This document shows positions 1 through 7,257 of a DNA stretch of 13,146 bases, in pieces. The notes beneath the pieces are model-generated. The model was not told the DNA's origin. It was given only the letters and a program-made list of their open reading frames with translations, and did not search any database. This stretch comes from Azonexus sp. (GTDB lineage: Bacteria; Pseudomonadota; Gammaproteobacteria; Burkholderiales; Rhodocyclaceae): NCBI GenBank assembly GCA_023150195.1, contig JAKLLI010000024.1, forward strand, positions 1-13,146. Reading direction: 5' to 3'. Numbering within the stretch: the first letter of the stretch is position 1; every line of letters begins with the position of its first letter. A program made the translations under genes and the position numbers.

Positions 1-1
1 C

Positions 2-148
2 CTGGATAAAACGCTTCATCTCCGTCGCCTCAACGCCAATGCCTATCGCATTGATCGCTTCGGGCGAATTTCGTTCACGTTTTTACACAGTCTGGGCCGA
101 CTGCTGTCGTATATCGATATTCTCGGGCAGCGGTTTTACCCGCCGTAA
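2..148 (+). CDS. C-terminal end of an unidentified protein (partial)
   Basis: An open frame enters from the left edge and ends at TAA 146-148, giving 48 residues that finish in QRFYPP. The peptide is rich in Arg, Leu and aromatic residues, with a moderately hydrophobic stretch (ISFTFLHSLGRLLSYIDILG). I do not recognise a family. Third-position GC is about 60 percent by hand count, which looks lower than in the genes to the right. The frame may therefore be a real gene of different composition or a chance open frame. If real, its last 13 bases overlap the 3' end of the opposing regulator gene, and no terminator separates the two. Confidence 0.4.
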   Translation: MDKTLHLRRLNANAYRIDRFGRISFTFLHSLGRLLSYIDILGQRFYPP

Positions 149-810
149 CTGCGTAGACCGTCGAGATCAATCACGTTGATGCCGCCGTATTCACTGCGTA
201 CCAGCCCGTTGTCTTCCAGCACCTTCAGGCCCTGGTTGGCGCGCTGGCGGGAGACGCCGGCGAGATAGCCGAGTTCTTCCTGCGAGATTTGCAGCAGGCG
301 GTTGGTGCCGGGGTAGAGCACGGGGTTGAACAGGGCGGCGAGCACGCGGGCGATGCGGGCGTCGATGTCGAGCAGGCGCTCGTTTTCCATCATCCCGATG
401 AACTGGCCGAGGCGTTCGTTCAGTTGCGAGATCATGTGCCGGTTGAAGGGGATGCTGTGATCCAGCAGCCACAGGAAGGTGGCGCGATTCATGAAGGCGA
501 CGCGGGTTTCGCGGATGGCCATCACGTCATAGCGGCGGGCTTCTTCTTTCAGCAGGGAGCCTTCGCCGAACCAGCCGCCGCTGCTAATGCCGGTGAGCGA
601 GGTGGTTTTGCCCGTGGTCCAGTGGCTGGCCATTTTGCCCAGTCCGTCGATGATGCCCATCCAGTGCGTCACGGGTTCGCCCTTCATGCAGATGAAGGCG
701 CCCGCGGCAAAGCTGCGTTCCGTGGTGCCGGCGATCGCCCTGGCCATCTCCTCGGCGGTCAGTGCGGGGCCCCAGGGCGAGTTGCGCAGCAGTTCCTCAG
801 CGTTTTTCAT
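136..810 (-). CDS. Crp/Fnr-family transcriptional regulator
   Basis: A 224-residue cytoplasmic DNA-binding regulator. Residues about 20-140 form a cyclic-nucleotide-binding-type beta barrel with the phosphate-cassette remnant G82-E83 and R93. The serine that follows the arginine in Crp (RS) is replaced by Tyr94, so cAMP binding is doubtful. There is no N-terminal cysteine cluster of the FNR type; the only cysteine is C41. A helix-turn-helix lies at about residues 174-203, with recognition helix SRQRANQGLKVLE from S187. I chose the ATG at 808-810 because GGAAAAG precedes it and because a perfect TATAAT lies at 841-846, inside the longer in-frame extension from 876, so that extension would not be transcribed. 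It is divergent from the acyl-CoA ligase/transporter operon and is the obvious candidate controller, possibly also autoregulated. Family assignment is firm; target and ligand are inference. Confidence 0.9.
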   Translation of the reverse strand: MKNAEELLRNSPWGPALTAEEMARAIAGTTERSFAAGAFICMKGEPVTHWMGIIDGLGKMASHWTTGKTTSLTGISSGGWFGEGSLLKEEARRYDVMAIRETRVAFMNRATFLWLLDHSIPFNRHMISQLNERLGQFIGMMENERLLDIDARIARVLAALFNPVLYPGTNRLLQISQEELGYLAGVSRQRANQGLKVLEDNGLVRSEYGGINVIDLDGLRSYGG

Positions 811-840
811 TGGTCTTTTCCGGTGGTCTGCCGAACGTCG

Positions 841-869
841 ATTATATGCCGCCCTGTTCACGGTCGACC
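841..869 (-). promoter_or_regulatory. Candidate sigma70 promoter of the Crp/Fnr regulator
   Basis: Read on the minus strand, TATAAT (841-846 on the plus strand) is a perfect -10 box. The hexamer 17 bp upstream, at 864-869, reads GGTCGA, a poor -35. The predicted start is near 834, leaving a leader of about 24 nt that contains the GGAAAAG ribosome site. The weak -35 is covered by the palindrome at 861-870, which would suit control by a bound regulator. Confidence 0.55.
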
Positions 870-871
870 GA
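860..871. repeat. 12-bp palindrome-centred repeat, copy 1
   Basis: ACGGTCGACCGA, with the perfect 10-bp palindrome CGGTCGACCG at its core. The same 12 bases occur in inverted orientation at 4752-4763. This copy covers the -35 position of the regulator's promoter, so it could be an operator. The role is inference; the repeat is directly visible. Confidence 0.5.
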
Positions 872-912
872 CGCATTCAGGCAAAAACGGGATTTGAAAA
901 AACTTCGCACAT

Positions 913-928
913 TGTCCCCGGGATGACA
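913..928. promoter_or_regulatory. Candidate Crp/Fnr-type operator dyad
   Basis: TGTCC-N6-TGACA, with perfect outer arms TGTC/GACA and the 16-bp outer length typical of Crp/Fnr-family sites. The centre is at 920.5. If the -10 box at 950-955 is used, the start is near 962 and the site is centred at about -41.5, the classic class II activator position. It lies between a Crp/Fnr-family gene and the operon it probably controls. The match is by eye and the inner bases are not symmetric. Confidence 0.4.
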
Positions 929-955
929 TTCAAGGGGGCGGGCTGCCCTTAGACT
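927..955 (+). promoter_or_regulatory. Candidate activator-dependent promoter of the operon
   Basis: TAGACT at 950-955 matches four of six -10 consensus bases. The hexamer 17 bp upstream (CATTCA, 927-932) is a poor -35, as expected for a promoter needing an activator. The Crp-like dyad just upstream overlaps the -35 position. The leader to the ATG at 1073 would be about 110 nt. Confidence 0.35.
937..946 (+). repeat. Direct repeat GGCGGGCTGC, copy 1
   Basis: An exact 10-base direct repeat of 977-986, offset by 40 bp, close to four helical turns. This copy lies in the -35/-10 spacer of the candidate operon promoter. It could be a protein-binding pair or chance in GC-rich DNA. Confidence 0.3.
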
Positions 956-976
956 GCGTCACACCTTGAGTTCTTT

Positions 977-986
977 GGCGGGCTGC
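977..986 (+). repeat. Direct repeat GGCGGGCTGC, copy 2
   Basis: The second copy of the 10-base direct repeat that begins at 937. It would fall in the early leader, about +16 to +25 of the predicted start. Confidence 0.3.
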
Positions 987-1057
987 AAGCTTCACGTAAG
1001 CCAGCGGTCCCCACAATGATTCAAACGAACGTTAGACCGCGAACGATGAGTCGCGGC

Positions 1058-1064
1058 GGAGGAG
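1058..1064 (+). promoter_or_regulatory. Strong Shine-Dalgarno site that fixes the ligase start
   Basis: GGAGGAG ends 8 nt before the ATG at 1073. The in-frame ATGs at 1016 and 1046 lack a comparable site. The following bases, AGGAGACAAA, are repeated before the binding-protein gene at 5921, suggesting similarly strong initiation for both. Confidence 0.75.
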
Positions 1065-1072
1065 ACAAAGAT

Positions 1073-3040
1073 ATGCCCACGCAGGCGAAACACGCCGCGC
1101 TGGATGGGTTGCACACCTTTCCGCGCCTGTTGTTGCATCACGCGAGTACCCGGCCGAATGCGCCGGCGATGCGCGAAAAATATCTCGGTATCTGGCAGAC
1201 CTGGACCTGGAGCGATGTCGCGGAACGTGTGCGCGCCCTGGCTTGCGGTCTGGCCTCGCTCGGTTTCAAGCGGGGTGACAATCTCGCCATCATTGGTGAT
1301 AACCGGCCGCATCTCTACATGATGATGACCGCCGCCCAGTGCTTGGGCGGGGTGCCGGTGCCGCTGTATCAGGATGCGGTGGCCGCTGAAATGCTCTTTG
1401 TCCTGCAGGATGCCGGCATCCGCTTCGTGGTGGTCGAGGATCAGGAGCAGGTCGACAAGATGCTGGAGGTGCGCGATCAGGTGACGACCCTGGCGCACGT
1501 GATCTACGACGATCCGCGCGGCATGCGTCACTACAACCAGCCTTTCCTGCACGACATCCACGAATTGATGGAGATGGGGCGGATTCACGACCGCAACCAC
1601 CCGGATTTTCTGAATGCCGAAATCGAGCAGGGGCATTTCGACGATACCTCGGTGATGCTCTACACCTCGGGCACGACCGGCAAGCCCAAGGGCGTGTGCC
1701 AGACGCATGCGGCCTTTATCGCGGCGGCCCGTGGCGGGATCGAGGTGGATCGGATGACCGCCGATGGCGACATCCTTTCCTATCTGCCGATGGCCTGGGT
1801 GGGCGATCACCTGTTTTCCTTTGCGCAAGCCATGGTGGCGGGCTTCACGATCAACTGCCCGGAATCCGGCGATACCGTGATGACCGACCTGCGCGAGATC
1901 GGGCCGACCTATTACTTTGCGCCGCCGCGCGTCTTTGAAAGCCTGCTGACCTCGGTGATGATCCGCATGGAAGACGCGGGGGCGCTCAAGCAGAAGATGT
2001 TCAATCACTTCATGGAGGTCGCCAAGCGCTGTGGCGCCGACATTCTGGATGGCAAACCGGTGTCGACCGGTGACCGTCTGCAATATGCGCTGGGCAATCT
2101 GTTTGTCTATGGTCCGCTGCGCAATGTGCTGGGGCTGAGCCGGGTGCGCGTGGCCTACACCGCTGGCGCGGCGATCGGGCCGGAGCTGTTCAAGTTTTAT
2201 CGTTCGATCGGCATCAATCTCAAGCAGTTCTACGGCCAGACCGAAACCTGCGCCTATGTCTGCCTGCAGCCGGATGGGGCGATCAAATTCGATTCCGTCG
2301 GTCAACCGGCGCCCGGCGTGCAAATCAAGATTGCTGACAATGGCGAGGTGCTGGTCAAGGGGCCGATGTTGCTCAAGGAGTATTACCAGCGTCCGGACGC
2401 CACCGCCGAGGCCTGCGATGCCGAGGGCTGGTTCCTGACCGGCGATGCCGGCTTCCTGGACGACGAAGGGCATCTGAAGATCATCGACCGGGCCAAGGAT
2501 GTGGGCAAGCTGTCCAACGGTGCAATGTTCGCGCCCAACTACATCGAAAACAAGCTCAAGTTCTTCCAGTACGTGAAGGAGGCCGTCTGTTTCGGCGCCA
2601 ATCGCGACATGGTGACTGCCTTCATCAATATCGATATGGGGGCCGTGGGCAACTGGGCCGAGCGGCGCGGAATTTCCTATGCGGGCTATACCGATCTGGC
2701 GGGCAAGACCGAAGTTTATGACCTGATCCAGTCCTGCATGGAAGAAGTGAATGCCTTGTTGGTCCACGACACCATGGTGGCCGATTCGCAGGTGCATCGC
2801 TTCCTGATCCTGCACAAGGAACTCGACCCGGATGACGATGAGCTGACCCGCACGCGCAAGGTGCGCCGTAATTTCGTCTCGGAAAAATACAAGGTGCTGA
2901 TCGATGCGCTGTACGACGGCAAGACATCGCAGTTCATCGAAACGGAAGTGAAGTTCGAGGATGGCCGGCGCGGCAAGGTGTCCGCTGACTTGGTGATCCG
3001 CGATTGCAAGACCTTCCCCATTGTCAGAAAGGCCGCCTGA
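1073..3040 (+). CDS. Long-chain-type acyl-CoA synthetase (AMP-forming)
   Basis: A 655-residue cytoplasmic adenylate-forming enzyme expected to convert a carboxylic acid, ATP and CoA into acyl-CoA, AMP and pyrophosphate. The phosphate-binding loop YTSGTTGKPKG is at 197-207, the A5 motif YGQTET at 387-392, and GWFLTGD at 452-458 with the ribose-binding aspartate D458. The hinge region IIDRAKD with R473 is followed by KLSNGAMFAP, typical of the long-chain (FadD15/Faa-like) branch. Length also fits that branch. The start at 1073 is set by GGAGGAG. It is the first gene of the operon and ends 1 bp before the transporter ATPase start. All catalytic motifs look intact, so it is probably the functional ligase for whatever the transporter brings in. 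The substrate is unknown; 'long-chain' describes the subfamily, and related enzymes are also found in aromatic-acid clusters. Confidence 0.88.
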   Translation: MPTQAKHAALDGLHTFPRLLLHHASTRPNAPAMREKYLGIWQTWTWSDVAERVRALACGLASLGFKRGDNLAIIGDNRPHLYMMMTAAQCLGGVPVPLYQDAVAAEMLFVLQDAGIRFVVVEDQEQVDKMLEVRDQVTTLAHVIYDDPRGMRHYNQPFLHDIHELMEMGRIHDRNHPDFLNAEIEQGHFDDTSVMLYTSGTTGKPKGVCQTHAAFIAAARGGIEVDRMTADGDILSYLPMAWVGDHLFSFAQAMVAGFTINCPESGDTVMTDLREIGPTYYFAPPRVFESLLTSVMIRMEDAGALKQKMFNHFMEVAKRCGADILDGKPVSTGDRLQYALGNLFVYGPLRNVLGLSRVRVAYTAGAAIGPELFKFYRSIGINLKQFYGQTETCAYVCLQPDGAIKFDSVGQPAPGVQIKIADNGEVLVKGPMLLKEYYQRPDATAEACDAEGWFLTGDAGFLDDEGHLKIIDRAKDVGKLSNGAMFAPNYIENKLKFFQYVKEAVCFGANRDMVTAFINIDMGAVGNWAERRGISYAGYTDLAGKTEVYDLIQSCMEEVNALLVHDTMVADSQVHRFLILHKELDPDDDELTRTRKVRRNFVSEKYKVLIDALYDGKTSQFIETEVKFEDGRRGKVSADLVIRDCKTFPIVRKAA

Positions 3041-3041
3041 G

Positions 3042-3824
3042 ATGAGCAAGAAAATAGGCGACGTCATCCTCGACCTGCAAAACATTTCCCTGCGCTTCGG
3101 TGGCGTCAAGGCGCTGACCGACATTTCCTTCAACGTCTGCGAGCATGAAATCCGCGCCATCATCGGTCCCAACGGTGCGGGCAAGAGCTCCATGCTGAAC
3201 GTGATCAACGGGGTGTACCACCCGCAGGAAGGCAAGATTTTCTGGCATGGCAAGGAGCGCAAGAAGATGGAGCCGCACATGGCGGCCCAGCAGAACATTG
3301 CGCGTACCTTCCAGAACATTGCCTTGTTCAAGGGCATGAGCGTGCTCGACAACATCATGACCGGGCGCATGACCAAGATGAAAGCCAATTTCATCGAACA
3401 TGCGCTGTGGTTCGGTCGGGCCCGCAAGGAAGAACTCGAACACCGCAGGAAGGTGGAAGAGGTGATCGACTTCCTCGAAATCCAGCACATCCGCAAAACG
3501 CCCGTCGGTCGACTGCCTTACGGTCTGCAAAAGCGTGTCGAACTCGGGCGGGCGCTGGCCGCCGAGCCGTCCATGCTGCTGCTGGATGAGCCGATGGCCG
3601 GGATGAACGTTGAGGAAAAGCAGGACATGTGCCGCTTCATTCTCGACGTGAATGACCAGTTCGGGACCACCATCGTGCTGATCGAGCACGACATGGGCGT
3701 GGTGATGGACATCTCCGACCGCGTCGTCGTCCTCGACTACGGCAAGAAGATCGGCGATGGCGTGCCGGATGAGGTCAAGAACAACGAAGAAGTGATCCGC
3801 GCCTATCTGGGCGCCGGGCACTAA
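3042..3824 (+). CDS. LIV-type ABC transporter ATPase, LivG-like
   Basis: A 260-residue ATPase on the cytoplasmic face of a branched-chain-amino-acid-type (HAAT) importer. Walker A GPNGAGKSS is at 42-50, the Q-loop is within FQNIALF, the signature is the LivG-type variant LPYGLQKR at 158-165, Walker B MLLLDEP at 178-184, and the switch histidine H216 is in IEHDMG. I chose ATG 3042, preceded by AGAAAGG; an in-frame TTG at 3021 would overlap the ligase and is less likely. It follows the ligase stop after 1 bp and precedes the LivH-type permease by 12 bp, indicating one transcript. It should form a heterodimer with the second ATPase at 7311. Family assignment is firm; the transported solute is probably a carboxylate rather than an amino acid, judged from the neighbours. 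Confidence 0.93.
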   Translation: MSKKIGDVILDLQNISLRFGGVKALTDISFNVCEHEIRAIIGPNGAGKSSMLNVINGVYHPQEGKIFWHGKERKKMEPHMAAQQNIARTFQNIALFKGMSVLDNIMTGRMTKMKANFIEHALWFGRARKEELEHRRKVEEVIDFLEIQHIRKTPVGRLPYGLQKRVELGRALAAEPSMLLLDEPMAGMNVEEKQDMCRFILDVNDQFGTTIVLIEHDMGVVMDISDRVVVLDYGKKIGDGVPDEVKNNEEVIRAYLGAGH

Positions 3825-3836
3825 GGAGGGGCAGCG

Positions 3837-4751
3837 ATGAATTTCTTTCTGGAAGTACTGGTTGGTGGCCTCTTGTCTGGCGTGATGTATGCGCTGGTCG
3901 CCCTCGGCTTCGTCATGATCTACAAGGCCTCGGGCGTGTTCAATTTTGCCCAGGGCGCCATGGTCTATCTCGCGGCGCTGTCCGTGGTTGGCATCATGGA
4001 ATGGGGGGCGCCGCTGTGGCTGGCCGTGGTGCTGGCATTTTCCATCATGACCGCCTTTGGCATTGCGACTGAAAAGTTCGTGCTGCGCAAGCTGGTCAAT
4101 CAGCCGCCCATCGCTCTGTTCATGGCGACCATCGGTCTGGCTTTCTTCATTGAAGGCCTGGCACCGATGATTTTCGGTTCCGAACCGCGGGCGCTGGATC
4201 TGGGGATTGTCGATGAGCCGATTCCCTGGATTCTCGACAACTGGAACATGGTGATTTCCAAGTTCGATCTGGTGGCGGCGGGCGTGGGGGCCGTGCTGGT
4301 GGCAACGCTGGCGCTGTTCTTCCAATTCACCCGTGTTGGCCGGGCGCTGCGCGCCGTGGCTGATGACCACCAAGCTGCGCTGTCGATCGGGATTCCGCTG
4401 CAAAACATCTGGGCGATTGTCTGGGGCGTGGCCGGTTTCGTGGCCCTGGTCGCCGGCATGATGTGGGGTGCCCGCAACGGTGTGCAGTTTGCGCTCACTT
4501 TCACGGCACTCAAGGCGCTGCCAGTACTGATTCTTGGCGGCTTTACCTCGGTGCCGGGCGCGATCGTGGGTGGTTTGATCATCGGGGCCTCGGAAAAGCT
4601 GGCGGAAATTTACATTCCGCCCGTGATGGAGGGGATGTTTGGCGGCAACTTCGGTGGGATCGAAGGCTGGTTCCCCTATGTTCTCGCCCTGCTATTCCTG
4701 CTCGTCCGGCCTGAAGGCCTGTTCGGCGAAAAGCATATTGATCGCGTCTGA
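3837..4751 (+). CDS. LIV-type ABC transporter permease, LivH-like
   Basis: A 304-residue inner-membrane permease with about eight hydrophobic segments. The N-terminal pattern GLLSGVMYALVALGFVMIYK and then the GVFNFAQGAM motif are typical of LivH-type proteins. The cytoplasmic coupling loop that contacts the ATPases begins near R169 (RALRAVADDHQAALSIGI). Length is close to E. coli LivH (about 308). Start ATG 3837 has GGAGG at 3825-3829, immediately after the preceding stop codon. It pairs with the LivM-type permease to form the channel. The 31-bp gap to the next gene contains the second copy of the 12-bp palindrome. Confidence 0.93.
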   Translation: MNFFLEVLVGGLLSGVMYALVALGFVMIYKASGVFNFAQGAMVYLAALSVVGIMEWGAPLWLAVVLAFSIMTAFGIATEKFVLRKLVNQPPIALFMATIGLAFFIEGLAPMIFGSEPRALDLGIVDEPIPWILDNWNMVISKFDLVAAGVGAVLVATLALFFQFTRVGRALRAVADDHQAALSIGIPLQNIWAIVWGVAGFVALVAGMMWGARNGVQFALTFTALKALPVLILGGFTSVPGAIVGGLIIGASEKLAEIYIPPVMEGMFGGNFGGIEGWFPYVLALLFLLVRPEGLFGEKHIDRV

Positions 4752-4763
4752 TCGGTCGACCGT
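4752..4763. repeat. 12-bp palindrome-centred repeat, copy 2
   Basis: TCGGTCGACCGT, the exact inverse complement of 860-871, starting directly after the stop codon of the LivH-type gene and upstream of the LivM-type ribosome site (AGGA at 4771-4774). It could be a second operator or an mRNA element; chance is not excluded. Confidence 0.45.
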
Positions 4764-4782
4764 AGAAGAAAGGAAATAAGGC

Positions 4783-5856
4783 ATGCTTTACCGCGAAGCC
4801 GGTCAATTCAAGACCACCTATGCTGCCGACCAGCAGCTCTTCCCCATCCGTCAGGACCGCATTGGCCTCATGCTGCTGGCCGTGGCCTTTTTCGGTGTGC
4901 CGCTGTTTGCCAGCGAATACTGGTTCTCGGCCATCCTGATTCCCTTCCTCATCTTTGCGCTGGCGGCGCTGGGCCTGAACATCCTGACCGGTTACGCCGG
5001 CCAGTTGTCGCTGGGCACGGCGGCCTTCATGGCCGTGGGGGCTTACGCCGCCTACAATTTCCAGTTGCGGGTGGAAGGCATCCCGATTCTGGTTTCCTTC
5101 ATCTGCGCCGGGTTGACCGCAGCAGGCGTGGGTATCCTGTTCGGCCTGCCATCCCTGCGCATCAAGGGCTTTTATCTGGCGGTGGCCACGCTGGCGGCCC
5201 AGTTCTTCATCGTCTGGTGCCTGACCAAGTTCCCATGGCTGTCCAACCATTCCTCGTCGGGCGTGATCTCCGCGCAGGATGTGGTGATTCTGGGCTTCAA
5301 TTTCGATACGCCGGTCTCCAAGTACCTGCTGGTGCTGGCCATCGTCAGCGTGATGGCGCTGGCGGCCAAGAATCTGGTGCGTTCGTCTACGGGCCGTGCC
5401 TGGATGGCCGTGCGTGACATGGACGTGGCGGCGTCGGTGATCGGGATCAAGCTGATGCCGACCAAGCTGCTGGCCTTTGCCGTCAGTTCCTTTTACTGCG
5501 GCGTGGCCGGGGCGCTGTACGCCTTCTGCTATCTGGGCTCGGTTGAGCCGGACGGATTCTCGCTGGATATGTCCTTCAAGATTCTGTTCATGATCATTAT
5601 TGGCGGGGTGGGCTCCATTCTGGGCTGCTTCCTGGGCGCAGCCTTCATCCTGCTGCTGCCGATTTTCCTCGACTACAGCCTGCCGGCCGTGGCCGAGCTG
5701 TTTGGTCTGCCGTTTTCCAATGCCACCGTGTCGCACATCCAGATTCTGATGTTCGGGGCATTGATCATGTTCTTCCTGATCGTCGAGCCGCACGGGTTGG
5801 CCCGTCTGTGGCAAATCGCCAAGGAGAAGCTGCGCCTGTGGCCCTTCCCTCACTAG
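4783..5856 (+). CDS. LIV-type ABC transporter permease, LivM-like
   Basis: A 357-residue inner-membrane permease. After a hydrophilic N-terminal stretch of about 28 residues come roughly eight to ten hydrophobic segments. The conserved LivM motif LNILTGYAGQLSLG starts at residue 65, and the cytoplasmic coupling loop starts at R205 (RAWMAVRDMDVAASVIGI). It is shorter than E. coli LivM (about 425) but normal for HAAT permeases of this kind. Start ATG 4783 is preceded by AGGA 8 nt upstream. It is the partner of the LivH-type permease. Downstream, a 64-bp gap with a stable hairpin separates it from the binding-protein gene, so expression may change at that point. Confidence 0.92.
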   Translation: MLYREAGQFKTTYAADQQLFPIRQDRIGLMLLAVAFFGVPLFASEYWFSAILIPFLIFALAALGLNILTGYAGQLSLGTAAFMAVGAYAAYNFQLRVEGIPILVSFICAGLTAAGVGILFGLPSLRIKGFYLAVATLAAQFFIVWCLTKFPWLSNHSSSGVISAQDVVILGFNFDTPVSKYLLVLAIVSVMALAAKNLVRSSTGRAWMAVRDMDVAASVIGIKLMPTKLLAFAVSSFYCGVAGALYAFCYLGSVEPDGFSLDMSFKILFMIIIGGVGSILGCFLGAAFILLLPIFLDYSLPAVAELFGLPFSNATVSHIQILMFGALIMFFLIVEPHGLARLWQIAKEKLRLWPFPH

Positions 5857-5873
5857 GGACAGGCCGGAGTTCC

Positions 5874-5895
5874 GGAGCGGCGTTCGCGTCGCTCT
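5874..5895 (+). promoter_or_regulatory. Intercistronic RNA hairpin with UUCG loop
   Basis: An eight-bp stem pairs 5875-5882 with 5887-5894, contains one G-U pair, can be extended by a further G-U, and closes a UUCG tetraloop. It lies between the permease stop (5856) and the strong ribosome site of the binding-protein gene (AGAGGAG 5905-5911). No T-run follows, so it is not a standard terminator. A role in blocking exonucleases or marking a processing site is inferred. Confidence 0.5.
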
Positions 5896-5920
5896 TCAAT
5901 AACTAGAGGAGACAAATACG

Positions 5921-7240
5921 ATGATGAAAACCTTCAAACCCGCTGTTGCCGCTGCTGCGGTTTCTCTGGCCATGCTGTCGCAGGCCGCTGTCTCGGCAGA
6001 GCAGTTTTTCCCGATTCCCAGCTTCCGTGTCGGCCCGTATGGCGCCAACGGCCAGTCCTTCTACGGTGGCTTCATCGACTATCTGAATTACGTCAACATG
6101 AAGGAAAAGGGCGTCAATGGCGTCCAGATGGCGTACGAAGAGTGCGAAACCGAATACAACACCGCCAAGGGCATCGAGTGCTATGAGCGCCTGAAGGGCA
6201 AGGCCGCCGATTCCGCCGGCCCGATCCACGTGATGTCCACAGGCATCTCCTATGCGCTGGTCGACAAGTCCGCGCAGGACAAATTGCCGCTGACCATGAT
6301 GGGCTATGGCCGTACCGATGCCGTGGACGGTTCGGTCTTCCCCTACGCCTTCCCGCTGGTCACCACCTACCAGATGCAGGCTTCCGCCATCATCAAGTTC
6401 CTGAGGGACAAGAACGCTGGCAGCCTGGAAGGCAAGAAGATCGTCTATCTGTATCACGATTCCGCCTATGGCAAGGAAGCCATCGTGGCGCTGCAGGCCG
6501 AGGCTTCGCTGAACAAGTTCAATCTGGTGCTGATCCCCGTGGCTCACCCGGGTAACGAGCAGGGCGCGCAGTGGCTGAAAATCCGCCAGGAAAAGCCGGA
6601 CTTCGTCGTCTTCTGGGGCTGGGGCGTGATGAACCAGACCGCGCTCAAGGCCGCCCAGAAGGTCGGCTTCCCGCGTGACAAGATGATCGGTTCCTGGTGG
6701 ACCGGTTCCGAAGAAGACGTGATCCCGGCTGGCGATGCCGCCAAGGGTTACATGGCCGCGACCTGGAATGTCTCCGGCAAGAAAGTGCCGGTCATCGCCG
6801 ATATCGAAAAGGTCGTGTACGGCGCAGGCAAGGGCAATCTGCAGGACAAGGACAAGATCGGCACCATCCTTTACAACCGTGGCGTGTCCGCGGCGGTGGT
6901 GTCGGTGGAAGCCATCCGCAAGGCGCAGGAAAAGTTCGGCAAGGGCAAGCCGATGAACGGCACCCAGGTGGCCTGGGGTCTGGAGCATCTGGACATGACC
7001 GAAGCCCGCATCAAGGCCCTGGGCGCGACCGACCTGCTGCCGGAAATCAAGACCTCGTGCAGCAACCACGAAGGTTCAGGCAAGGTGAAGATTCAGCAAT
7101 GGGATGGCGCCAAGTGGGTGCCGGTCACCGGCTGGATTGAAGGCAACAAGGCCCTGATCCACCCGCTCTTCCAGGCGTCTGCCAAGCAGTACGCCAAGGA
7201 AAAGGGCATCACGCCGCGCGATTGCAGCAAGGAAAAGTAA
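5921..7240 (+). CDS. Periplasmic substrate-binding protein, LivK-like
   Basis: A 439-residue secreted protein of the type 1 periplasmic-binding fold (Leu/Ile/Val-binding superfamily) that delivers the solute to the permeases. A signal peptide spans residues 1-26, with a basic start (MMKTFK), an Ala-rich core and predicted cleavage AVSA/EQ. Four mature cysteines, two in the stretch EECETEYNTAKGIEC and two near the C-terminus (KTSC, RDC), could form disulfides. The stretches FWGWGVMN and SWWTGSEE put many aromatic residues in the middle of the protein, possibly near the ligand cleft. It is longer than E. coli LivJ/LivK (about 370), as is usual for non-amino-acid members. Start ATG 5921 has AGAGGAG nine nt upstream; ATG 5924 is an alternative. 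It is bracketed by hairpins at 5874-5895 and 7258-7283. The ligand is unknown. Confidence 0.92.
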   Translation: MMKTFKPAVAAAAVSLAMLSQAAVSAEQFFPIPSFRVGPYGANGQSFYGGFIDYLNYVNMKEKGVNGVQMAYEECETEYNTAKGIECYERLKGKAADSAGPIHVMSTGISYALVDKSAQDKLPLTMMGYGRTDAVDGSVFPYAFPLVTTYQMQASAIIKFLRDKNAGSLEGKKIVYLYHDSAYGKEAIVALQAEASLNKFNLVLIPVAHPGNEQGAQWLKIRQEKPDFVVFWGWGVMNQTALKAAQKVGFPRDKMIGSWWTGSEEDVIPAGDAAKGYMAATWNVSGKKVPVIADIEKVVYGAGKGNLQDKDKIGTILYNRGVSAAVVSVEAIRKAQEKFGKGKPMNGTQVAWGLEHLDMTEARIKALGATDLLPEIKTSCSNHEGSGKVKIQQWDGAKWVPVTGWIEGNKALIHPLFQASAKQYAKEKGITPRDCSKEK

Positions 7241-7257
7241 GGCGCTGTACGGAAAGT

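Noticed and set aside
811..876. Longer N-terminus for the Crp/Fnr regulator starting at 876.
   Set aside because: The extension is Arg-rich and unlike the family, lacks a ribosome site, and contains the perfect TATAAT of the likely promoter.
977..990. GG-N10-GC core resembling a sigma54 promoter upstream of the ligase.
   Set aside because: The -12 half reads AAGC instead of TTGC and the -24 half departs from GGCAC. No enhancer-binding regulator is nearby, and the spacing alone is common in GC-rich DNA.
1016..1072. Upstream in-frame ATGs at 1016 and 1046 as the ligase start.
   Set aside because: Neither has a comparable ribosome site, the added residues do not look like ligase N-termini, and GGAGGAG sits ideally for 1073.
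992..3496. Very long minus-strand open frame (834 codons) opposite the acyl-CoA synthetase and ATPase genes; similar long antisense frames at 3024-4403, 4579-5853, 5903-7069 and 8105-9211.
   Set aside because: They mirror well-supported plus-strand genes in GC-rich DNA, have low-complexity His/Gln/Arg-rich translations and match no family. They are shadows.
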